DNA of 18,828 nt. It comes from AM-2324 sp042091035 (lineage in GTDB: Bacteria > Bacteroidota > Bacteroidia > Chitinophagales > Saprospiraceae). The notes beneath the pieces were generated by a model. It did not search any database. It was not told the DNA's origin and was given only the letters and a program-made list of their open reading frames with translations. The stretch lies in assembly GCA_042091035.1 (NCBI GenBank), contig JBELIG010000045.1, positions 1 to 18,828 of the forward strand, written 5' to 3'. Shown here in pieces: positions 7,402 through 13,704 of the stretch. Made by a program: the position numbers and the translations under genes. How positions within the stretch are numbered: position 1 is the stretch's first letter; every line of letters begins with the position of its first letter.

Positions 7402-8202
7402 CTAAGCAAAGGATTTCTTGAATAAATGCATAAAATCGTCCCTCATATGCGCTGAACTCGCGATCAACTCTCTTCCTGAAATGCCAGGATCTTTTCCATC
7501 AAAGTCAGATAAATTTCCCCCAGCTTGCTCAACGATAAACATTCCAGCAGCCACATCCCACGGGTTGAGTTTGGCTTCAAAGTAAACATCAAATCGTCCA
7601 CATGCTACATATACTAAATCTACAGCAGCAGTCCCAATTCTGCGAATACCTCTTGCCTCATGAATAAGCGTTTGCATGAATTTCATCTGCCGGTCTACAA
7701 ATTCAAACTCACTATAAGGAAAACCAGTAGCAATCAGGGCTGTCTCAATACCACTGCGCTCAGAAACCTGAATTTTTTGCTCATTTAGGTAGGCAGATTC
7801 TCCACGGATACTATAAAAGCACTCCTTACGGATAACTTCATATACAATCCCGAGTATGGTTTTATCATGCTCTTGCAAAGCGATAGATACTGCGAAAGTC
7901 GGAATTCCATAAAGGTAATTTGTTGTTCCGTCAAGTGGATCTATAATCCAAGTATACTGATCTCCTTTTTTGTTTACAGTTTCCTCCTCCGTAAGGAATC
8001 CACAGCCAGGAACTGCCTGCTCGCAGAAAGAAACAAGCATTTGCTCTGCTTCTTTATCCACAAAACTTACAAGGCTGTTCTTCCCCTTTTCCTCCACATC
8101 ATCCTGCCTTACCTGACCGAAATGCTGCTCCATAAAATCTCCAACGCGTATAACTTCTTGCTTAAGTTCTCCGAGAAGTTCTCTTAGTCTATCCTGTTCC
8201 AA
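7402..8202 (-). CDS. Inositol monophosphatase family protein
   Basis: Mg2+-dependent, Li+-sensitive-type sugar/inositol phosphatase family (SuhB/IMPase), cytosolic. The 266 residues carry all the metal-site motifs: the EEE triplet (72-74), the DPLDGTTN signature (88-95) and the C-terminal WDVAAG (215-220), plus the conserved VSFVDKEAE segment (45-53). Length is normal for the family. It starts four nt after the hpt stop, so translational coupling is likely, and a strong terminator follows. Family members also include 3'-phosphoadenosine 5'-phosphate phosphatases (CysQ) and fructose-1,6-bisphosphatases. The overall sequence looks most like inositol-1-monophosphatase, but the substrate is not proven. 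Confidence 0.9.
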   Translation of the reverse strand: MEQDRLRELLGELKQEVIRVGDFMEQHFGQVRQDDVEEKGKNSLVSFVDKEAEQMLVSFCEQAVPGCGFLTEEETVNKKGDQYTWIIDPLDGTTNYLYGIPTFAVSIALQEHDKTILGIVYEVIRKECFYSIRGESAYLNEQKIQVSERSGIETALIATGFPYSEFEFVDRQMKFMQTLIHEARGIRRIGTAAVDLVYVACGRFDVYFEAKLNPWDVAAGMFIVEQAGGNLSDFDGKDPGISGRELIASSAHMRDDFMHLFKKSFA

Positions 8203-8206
8203 TACT

Positions 8207-8743
8207 TTATTTTTTTAATTGATAAATTTCGGGGAAATTCCTTCCCTGCTCATCAAAATCAAGTCCATAGCCTACCACAAATGCAGGTGGAATCTCAAAA
8301 CCCAAATAATCAATCTCTACCTTTCCTTGCAAAACATCTGGCTTAGATAAAAGCGATACCACCTTTACAGATTTTGGGTTTAGTTTATTCAAGGCTGGTA
8401 AAAACCCAGAAAGCGTATGACCAGTATCTACGATATCTTCTAGAACAACCACATTTCTTCCTTCAATATCTTCATCAAAAACATCTTTAAAAGACAAAAC
8501 GCCACTTGAGGCCATACCTTTGTAAGAAGACAAACGAAAGAAGGAAATACTACAAGGGTGGAGAAAATGTTTTACAAGGTCTGAAGCAAAGACATAAGCT
8601 CCTTTTAACAAAACCAGAAACAAAGGATTTTTGTCCTTATAGTCTTCCGAGATTAGCTGTCCAAGTTCTGCCACTCGCTGCGCAATTTGCTTTTCCGAAA
8701 TAAAACGTTCAAATGTCTTATCTGCAATCGTGATCTCTTGCAT
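8207..8743 (-). CDS. hpt: Hypoxanthine phosphoribosyltransferase
   Basis: Purine-salvage enzyme that converts hypoxanthine (and usually guanine) plus PRPP to IMP or GMP in the cytosol. The 178-residue protein has the class I PRTase signature VVLEDIVDTGHTL (99-111) that binds the PRPP ribose-phosphate. It also has the N-terminal LLKGAYVFASDL loop (46-57), the flexible-loop region FRLSSYKG (69-76), and the C-terminal FVVGYGLDFDEQGRNFPEI (155-173), which carries the purine-binding and Mg2+-binding residues. Length is standard. It is sandwiched between the M28 peptidase gene (6-nt gap) and the IMPase-family gene (4-nt gap), so all three are probably co-transcribed. Confidence 0.95.
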   Translation of the reverse strand: MQEITIADKTFERFISEKQIAQRVAELGQLISEDYKDKNPLFLVLLKGAYVFASDLVKHFLHPCSISFFRLSSYKGMASSGVLSFKDVFDEDIEGRNVVVLEDIVDTGHTLSGFLPALNKLNPKSVKVVSLLSKPDVLQGKVEIDYLGFEIPPAFVVGYGLDFDEQGRNFPEIYQLKK

Positions 8744-8749
8744 GTCCTT

Positions 8750-10180
8750 TTATTTTAGACCATACTTATCCAATAACCAAACTAAAGCGGTCATTGAAGC
8801 TGCTCCCATCTCAAGTTCCCGCTTATTTACTGCCTCAATATGATCAATAGATGTATGGTGATAATCAAAATACCTTTGTGAGTCAGGGAGAAAACCAAAT
8901 AGGAGTCCTTTCTGATCTTTTAAACCTCCGATATCAGCTCCTGAACCTCCCTTTTCAAAGCTCAATCCATAAGGTTCGAGCAAAGGTAGCCAATCATAGA
9001 CTTGTTTATATTTTTTACTAAAAATATCCTTGTGCCCATCTACTGTAAACCCTCTAGGAGTAAACCCTCCTCTATCTGATTCGATGGCTGCCATGTGAAA
9101 CTCTCCAGCTTCATATGACGCCTCCCAATAGGCTTTACCCCCTGCAAGGCCATTCTCCTCGTTCATAAATAACACGCAACGGATCGTTCGGTTGGCTTTG
9201 TAATTGATTTTTTCTAATAATTCAATGACTTGTAAGGAATGTACACAGCCTGTACCATCATCGTGTGCTCCACCTCCAACATCCCAGGAATCCAGGTGCC
9301 CTCCAACAAGAATGATTTCCTCAGGATGTGTTTGGCCTTTGATCTCACCAATGACATTGTAAGTAAGAACAGGCTCTTCGTGCATAATACAAGTTGTCCG
9401 TATATAAACATTAGCCGGACCCAACTTAAGTGCTCTGCTTAGTTCCTCCGCATCAAGCGTCGAAATTGCAACAGCAGGTATAGGTTTTATGTTAGCATCT
9501 CTTCCTGTTGTACCTGTATGCGGATTATCGTCAATCTTATTTGTCATAGACCGAACGATGACTGCTTTTGCTCCTTTCTGAGAGGCTAATAAAGGGCCAC
9601 TAACACGCTGATCAACAGCACCACCATAGGCATTAAAGGTATTTATTTGAGTATTATCGAATGGCCTATTAAAGAATATGATCTTTCCAGCAACCTCACT
9701 TTCAGATAGATCTCGAAGCTCGTCAAGCGACTTTAATTCAATCACATCTCCAACAAGTCCATCCGGACCTGTGCCCACTGAATTCCCTAGGGCCAATGCA
9801 CTAAGTTCAAAACTTCCGATAGCAGATTGTGCCACACGAACAAGTTCTTTGTCTCCTCTTTCCCAATGAGGCGCATAACATTCCTGTAAATAAACAGTGT
9901 CAAAATTGAGTGTTGACATTATCTGTTTGCCATACTCTACCGCAGCGGCTCCTTCCGGAGACCCTGCAAGTCTTCCTCCCACTTCATTGGTAAGATCATA
10001 TAGCCACTCATATCCTTTAGATTCTTTCAAGGCTAAATCATAAATTGTTCTAATCTGAAGGGCATCATCATTCATGTCTTGTTGACCAGTAGCTGATACA
10101 GCTAAAAGGATAAATAAAGACCATACAGCTAAAGTACTTTTTGAAAGAAAACTCATAAGAATCGGTTTAATAATTATCAT
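8750..10180 (-). CDS. Secreted M28 metallopeptidase, carboxypeptidase-Q-like
   Basis: Zinc-dependent exopeptidase of clan MH, family M28. The 476 residues match the size of carboxypeptidase Q (plasma glutamate carboxypeptidase). An N-terminal signal peptide (hydrophobic run TLAVWSLFILLAVSA, 16-30) indicates export. A protease-associated-like insert spans roughly 120-265. The catalytic core has GGHLDSWD (293-300, His295 as zinc ligand), HDDG (306-309, bridging Asp307), NEEN (340-343, catalytic Glu341 and zinc ligand Glu342), ESD (367-369, Asp369) and YHH (440-442, last zinc His). A second ATG at codon 9 (10154-10156) gives a more conventional signal peptide and may be the true start. It is the first gene of the unit with hpt and the IMPase-family gene. 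Confidence 0.9.
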   Translation of the reverse strand: MIIIKPILMSFLSKSTLAVWSLFILLAVSATGQQDMNDDALQIRTIYDLALKESKGYEWLYDLTNEVGGRLAGSPEGAAAVEYGKQIMSTLNFDTVYLQECYAPHWERGDKELVRVAQSAIGSFELSALALGNSVGTGPDGLVGDVIELKSLDELRDLSESEVAGKIIFFNRPFDNTQINTFNAYGGAVDQRVSGPLLASQKGAKAVIVRSMTNKIDDNPHTGTTGRDANIKPIPAVAISTLDAEELSRALKLGPANVYIRTTCIMHEEPVLTYNVIGEIKGQTHPEEIILVGGHLDSWDVGGGAHDDGTGCVHSLQVIELLEKINYKANRTIRCVLFMNEENGLAGGKAYWEASYEAGEFHMAAIESDRGGFTPRGFTVDGHKDIFSKKYKQVYDWLPLLEPYGLSFEKGGSGADIGGLKDQKGLLFGFLPDSQRYFDYHHTSIDHIEAVNKRELEMGAASMTALVWLLDKYGLK

Positions 10181-10200
10181 ATTCTAACTAAATATCTGCA

Positions 10201-10227
10201 CAAATTAACAAAAGCTTATTCAGTCAA
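10201..10227 (-). promoter_or_regulatory. Possible promoter of the peptidase-hpt-IMPase unit
   Basis: On the minus strand TTG (10227-10225) lies 16 nt before TTAATTTG (10208-10201), one mismatch from TAnnTTTG. Transcription would start near 10194. The leader would then be only about 14 nt for the longer peptidase start but about 38 nt for the codon-9 start, which slightly favours the latter. Confidence 0.35.
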
Positions 10228-10315
10228 TTATTTTGGCAAAAAAAAATACGAAAAATCAAAATCAATTCTTATATTTATAGTACAATAATAATTTGGTTTT
10301 ATTTGGTTAGGGCTG

Positions 10316-10348
10316 AGGTAGTGGTTTCGATCACTACCTTCTTTTTTT
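10316..10348 (+). terminator. Orphan plus-strand intrinsic terminator (candidate sRNA 3' end)
   Basis: AGGTAGTG (10316-10323) pairs perfectly with CACTACCT (10332-10339) around GTTTCGAT, followed by TCTTTTTTT (10340-10348). The T run exists only in the plus direction; minus-strand reading gives CAGCCCTAACC after the stem. Both flanking genes are on the minus strand, so it ends no annotated gene. The DNA just before it holds a direct repeat ATTTGGTT (10291-10298 and 10301-10308). Confidence 0.75.
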
Positions 10349-10360
10349 GTCCTTAAATTA

Positions 10361-10389
10361 AAAAAGCCGCAATATCTGCAGCTCTTTTA
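10361..10389 (-). terminator. Intrinsic terminator of the sigma/anti-sigma/Spy-like operon
   Basis: On the minus strand AAAGAGCTGC pairs with GCGGCTTTTT around AGATATT (two G-T pairs), and the T run continues into TAATTT. It begins five nt after the stop codon of the Spy-like gene. Confidence 0.8.
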
Positions 10390-10393
10390 TTTC

Positions 10394-10885
10394 TTAAGGT
10401 GTAAATCGCTCACTTGGTGTTCTTTTCTCAGATCGCTTATTTCGCATTTCCTTAAGTATCTTTTCCTTAAATCGCCGCTCCACTACTGGAATCATTGCAA
10501 CTTTTCGAGCGGGTAACACCTTCAGAAATTGACTCGAATAATTCTTCTTAAGATCTAAAAGCTTCTGTTCTGTTACGAAACTTCTATCCATGTGTTCAAG
10601 TACCTCTGAATCACTCATGTCTCCTATCCTCTTAGATGGTTTATTCGCTTTTCGCAGGGCCTTTTCTTTTCCACGGTATTCATTGTATAAGGGCCAAAAA
10701 GCTTGCGACTCTTCACTACTTAGATCAAGTTCAAAAGTCATATAACTTACCTTGACAGCTTCCATACGATCCCGTCTATTTTCAAATGCCTCTCCATTTC
10801 TTGGCTCCCCAGGAGGGCCTTGTGTAAAGCCTGTTGTTACTAGAATAGGAACAAAGACAAAACTTAATAATAATCTGAATTTCAT
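10394..10885 (-). CDS. Periplasmic Spy/CpxP-like protein ('sensor of ECF-type sigma factor' type)
   Basis: A 163-residue exported, highly charged helical protein. A signal peptide (KFRLLLSFVFVPILVTTGFTQ) is followed by a predicted all-helical body. That body has the LxxFW-type segment LDLSSEESQAFWPLYNEYRG (about 53-72), a long mid helix (SFVTEQKLLDLKKNYSSQFL) and LPARKVAMIPVVERRFKEKIL. This pattern recurs in Bacteroidota next to ECF sigma factors, where such genes are often labelled sensors of ECF-type sigma factors, and it resembles Spy/CpxP envelope chaperones. It is the third gene after the sigma factor and the putative anti-sigma factor (21-nt gap) and ends at a terminator. A role in sensing or buffering envelope stress is an inference from context. 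Confidence 0.75.
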   Translation of the reverse strand: MKFRLLLSFVFVPILVTTGFTQGPPGEPRNGEAFENRRDRMEAVKVSYMTFELDLSSEESQAFWPLYNEYRGKEKALRKANKPSKRIGDMSDSEVLEHMDRSFVTEQKLLDLKKNYSSQFLKVLPARKVAMIPVVERRFKEKILKEMRNKRSEKRTPSERFTP

Positions 10886-10906
10886 AATCTATACTTATTT
10901 ATTTCT

Positions 10907-11401
10907 TTATAAAAGATCTTCGTATTCAAAAGCATCAAGGTATTCTTCATCTAGATATTCCTCATCTATGATTTCATCCCCTATCTCTATAATTCCGAAG
11001 TCATCAATTTCATTATCTATTGCAATACTTGCCAATTCCTCTACAGCAAATTCCTCGATATTAGCATCCAAGTAATCATACATTTCCTCGATACTTAAGC
11101 CTGTTAGGCTATCTTGGACCTCCACAGCAGATACAAATAAGGTATTATTAAACCATAGAGAAAGTACAAGAACGGCTACTGAAGCAGCCACTGCTATGTA
11201 GCGCCAATAAAGTTTCACAACCTTTGCCTCTTTCGGACTACTATCCTCTTTAGACTCCTCAGCTTTTTTAAAGAATTCAGATCTAAATTCTTCAAAGTAA
11301 CCCTCTGGTACCGGCCCTCTTCTTCCTTTGGACTGTTCTTTTAAATCCGCCAGGAATGGAGCAATGTCTTCCAGTTCTTCTCTGACCGTTTTCTTTTTCA
11401 T
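10907..11401 (-). CDS. Putative single-pass anti-sigma factor with acidic C-terminus
   Basis: A 164-residue membrane protein encoded nine nt after the ECF sigma gene. The N-terminal cytoplasmic part carries APFLADLKEQ (14-23) and VPEGYFEEF (31-39), a motif seen in Bacteroidota membrane proteins encoded beside ECF sigma factors. One transmembrane segment lies at about 66-84 (WRYIAVAASVAVLVLSLWF). The C-terminal extracytoplasmic part is strongly acidic and contains a short duplication, DEEYLDEEYLD (146-156). The canonical HxxxCxxC zinc anti-sigma motif is absent, so anti-sigma function rests on gene order, topology and the motif. The acidic tail could contact the very basic Spy-like product of the next gene; this is speculative. 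Confidence 0.7.
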   Translation of the reverse strand: MKKKTVREELEDIAPFLADLKEQSKGRRGPVPEGYFEEFRSEFFKKAEESKEDSSPKEAKVVKLYWRYIAVAASVAVLVLSLWFNNTLFVSAVEVQDSLTGLSIEEMYDYLDANIEEFAVEELASIAIDNEIDDFGIIEIGDEIIDEEYLDEEYLDAFEYEDLL

Positions 11402-11410
11402 TATCTATAA

Positions 11411-11971
11411 TTAAAACTGTTTCCTTACATAAGCCTCAATCTTCTTTGCAGCATGATGATAGGAGGCTTTCAACCCACCAACACTTGTACCTAAGACTTT
11501 TTCAATTTCTTGATACGGCATTTCGTCATAATATCGCATAATAAAAACGATACGTTGCTTCTCGGGAAGTTCATCGATTGCTTCTTTCAAATATCGCTCT
11601 GCCAAACCCTCTTCTGTATAACGCTCTGCTTTCATATGATTAGAAAGCCCCAAATCCTCGTTATCAATAGAGATGGTCTCTTTTCTTCCTCGTTTTTTTA
11701 TAAAGGTCAAAGACTCATTGCTCGCAATCCTATAAAGCCAGGTTAACAAGGTTGATTTTCTTTGAAACTTTTGAATGCCCTTGTAAGCCTTTATCATGGT
11801 ATTCTGAAAAACATCATTTGCATCTTCATGCGAACCCACCATCCGGCGAATGTGCCAATACAATCGTTCCTGATACTTATCCAGAATAAAGCCAAAGGCT
11901 TTATCAAGCATAGTATCCTGTTCAAGAAGTAGAAAAATTTCCTTTTCGTCTATCATTCGATGAGCAACCAT
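11411..11971 (-). CDS. ECF-type RNA polymerase sigma factor (sigma-70 family)
   Basis: An alternative sigma factor of 186 residues with only sigma2 and sigma4 domains. Region 2 covers about 27-95, with the DANDVFQNTMIKAYKGIQKF core-binding segment and STLLTWLYRIASNESLTFIKKR (region 2.4-type helix). The linker is 96-124, and sigma4 spans about 125-182 with DELPEKQRIVFIMRYYDEMPYQEIEKVLG plus the helix-turn-helix GTSVGGLKASYHHAAKKI. An in-frame ATG at codon 6 (11954-11956) is an alternative start. It heads a three-gene set with the putative anti-sigma and Spy-like genes. No clear housekeeping promoter is visible in the 51-nt upstream gap, so it may be autoregulated or read from the upstream genes. 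Confidence 0.93.
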   Translation of the reverse strand: MVAHRMIDEKEIFLLLEQDTMLDKAFGFILDKYQERLYWHIRRMVGSHEDANDVFQNTMIKAYKGIQKFQRKSTLLTWLYRIASNESLTFIKKRGRKETISIDNEDLGLSNHMKAERYTEEGLAERYLKEAIDELPEKQRIVFIMRYYDEMPYQEIEKVLGTSVGGLKASYHHAAKKIEAYVRKQF

Positions 11972-12022
11972 GGTTAATTCTTACAAGTTACATGGAGATA
12001 GACTTGGATGAAAGGCTAAGGT

Positions 12023-12472
12023 TTAATTCAATGAAGAATTTTCTGCATTTTTTTTCAATTGCGAAAGGTCTTTGGACCACTGATCTTTGATAGCCCCACC
12101 AATAATGAATGCAATAAGGTTCAAGAACTTAGGGTAGAAGGATACTTTAGCAGTAACGATAAGCCTACAGTGTATTTGATCTGCTGCAGTAAGAATCTCA
12201 TAGGTTTTAGCGACATCCATTTGGTCACTTTCCCAATTCAAAACTAACTTTTTATTTTTTTCCAATACGAGCACATGCTCGCGAACTACAATCTTACCTT
12301 TGATATCTTTGTAGGTTAATTCCTGTTTGAGTTTGGTCCTTCGACTCTTTGAACCTCTAGACTTAATACTAGTCAGTCCGCCAGTCCAATCCTTAATCAA
12401 CTGATTATCGGTCAAATGCCTGTATAGCACATTTGCGCTACAGTTTATGTCTATATACTCTTTATATCGCAT
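12023..12472 (-). CDS. SRPBCC/START-like domain protein of unknown role
   Basis: A 149-residue protein whose pattern fits the SRPBCC (Bet v1-like) ligand-binding fold. It begins with a beta-strand YKEYIDINCSANVLYRHLTDNQLIKDW, as in many such proteins (strand, short helix, W). Alternating strands follow (KIVVREHVLVLEKNKKLVLNWES, HCRLIVTAKVSFYP), and a C-terminal amphipathic helix (LNLIAFIIGGAIKDQWSKDLSQLKK) would cover the cavity. There is no signal peptide. Its ATG overlaps the end of the O-antigen-ligase-like gene by 11 nt, so translation is probably coupled to it. No ligand or specific function can be assigned. Confidence 0.65.
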   Translation of the reverse strand: MRYKEYIDINCSANVLYRHLTDNQLIKDWTGGLTSIKSRGSKSRRTKLKQELTYKDIKGKIVVREHVLVLEKNKKLVLNWESDQMDVAKTYEILTAADQIHCRLIVTAKVSFYPKFLNLIAFIIGGAIKDQWSKDLSQLKKNAENSSLN

Positions 12473-13667
12473 AAGGCTTCCTTTTCATTGAGACCATCAA
12501 TAACCCCATTATAAATGAGAAAAGCATAACTCCTCTTGCAGTCTCCAACATGCTTTCTGTAAGAAATGAAAGTAAAAATAGAGTCAATGCAGTAAAGTAA
12601 TATGCCTGGAGATTCTTATTTACTGGTCGTTGCCAAAAAAGACAAACCAGCCAGAAAATAAGAGGAATAAGACCCGCGCCAGCAAGAAGATCTAAATACT
12701 GGTTATGTGCATTATACTTTTCTCTTAGTGGCCGTTCGTAATTTAATTGCTCATACATCAACAACTGTTCTCGCTGTAGATTTTGAACGCCTACGCCTAC
12801 TATTGGCGATGCTTTAAACAACTCTAAGCTTGCACTCCAAGTTTGATATCGAACATTTTGGATTTGCACTTTCTCCGAGGCATCATCCAAGCTAAATAAA
12901 TCCATCAGTCGCTTGTTGGTAGCAGGGATTATATAGATGGAAAAAGCAAAAAACAAGCCAGCAAAAATAAATGAAACTGCGGCCTTAGCTCTTCCTATTC
13001 TATTTTGTAACAAAGGGAATAGCAAAACCGGAACAATTAAAACATAATTGACCCACTGGCTTCTTGAAGAAAGTAAAACAATAAGAAGGGAAAAGAAAAC
13101 TGTGGCAAGCCATCCAATTCTGCGTTCCAATTGACTCAATTGATTTTTCCGAATTGCTATCATGAAAAAGCTAATAGCTATAATTAGATATAGGGAAAAA
13201 TAGGTTGGATGAATATGGATATAGCTACCTAATTTACTGTAGAAAAAATTATTCGATCCCTGAGAGAAATAACTTATTGTAGCTCCCCCAATACAGTAAA
13301 GCCCGGCAACACAAAGACCTAAAAAATAACTTTTAAAGAGTTGGATAGACTTAGCTTCAATATCCTGATCTACCAAATAAAACACTAAGGGCAAGAGCAG
13401 CAGACTTACTTTTGTCTCAACTTTTGCTCCAACTGAATGACCAAGGACTAAGGCAGGAATCCAGACCAATAATGGAGTGGAAAATGCTAGTATTTCAAGG
13501 AGATCTTTTCGTTTTAACCGAAGGTAAATCTTTGGATTAAGCAAACAAATAAGAATACCTAGAGCCCCAATGTAAGTAGCTACACGTGGAAATAAAGGCA
13601 TAAAAAAAGCAAACAGCAGCAAAGTCAAAAAGAGACCTTGCTGCTGCTGTTTATCATTCAAAAGCAT
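12462..13667 (-). CDS. O-antigen ligase / polymerase (Wzy-WaaL) family membrane protein
   Basis: A polytopic inner-membrane protein of 401 residues with about ten to twelve hydrophobic segments. It has a large extracytoplasmic loop (about 250-320) before the conserved HNQYLDLLAGAGL (321-333), the histidine region shared by WaaL O-antigen ligases, Wzy polymerases and related glycan-transfer enzymes. Other family traits are IHPTYFSLYL (151-160), SRSQW (201-205) and GVGVQN (291-296). It would join lipid-linked glycans to an acceptor or to each other at the periplasmic face. No glycosyltransferase cluster surrounds it. It lies 37 nt after infB and overlaps the SRPBCC gene. Ligase versus polymerase cannot be decided from sequence alone. 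Confidence 0.85.
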   Translation of the reverse strand: MLLNDKQQQQGLFLTLLLFAFFMPLFPRVATYIGALGILICLLNPKIYLRLKRKDLLEILAFSTPLLVWIPALVLGHSVGAKVETKVSLLLLPLVFYLVDQDIEAKSIQLFKSYFLGLCVAGLYCIGGATISYFSQGSNNFFYSKLGSYIHIHPTYFSLYLIIAISFFMIAIRKNQLSQLERRIGWLATVFFSLLIVLLSSRSQWVNYVLIVPVLLFPLLQNRIGRAKAAVSFIFAGLFFAFSIYIIPATNKRLMDLFSLDDASEKVQIQNVRYQTWSASLELFKASPIVGVGVQNLQREQLLMYEQLNYERPLREKYNAHNQYLDLLAGAGLIPLIFWLVCLFWQRPVNKNLQAYYFTALTLFLLSFLTESMLETARGVMLFSFIMGLLMVSMKRKPYAI

Positions 13668-13686
13668 GATTGTAAATATTTACTAC

Positions 13687-13694
13687 CAAACTTA
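13687..13694 (-). promoter_or_regulatory. Possible internal -7 box before the O-antigen-ligase-like gene
   Basis: On the minus strand TAAGTTTG (13694-13687) matches TAnnTTTG exactly, about 20 bp before the ATG. A matching -33 TTG is not seen. The box abuts a small TAATTC/GAATTA hairpin that includes the infB stop codon. It may uncouple the membrane-protein genes from infB. Confidence 0.35.
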
Positions 13695-13704
13695 ATTCTT
13701 TGAA

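Noticed and set aside
11972..12022. A housekeeping promoter for the ECF sigma gene (TAACTTGT on the minus strand, 11990-11983)
   Set aside because: It is a poor match to TAnnTTTG, has no -33 element and would leave almost no leader before the annotated start.
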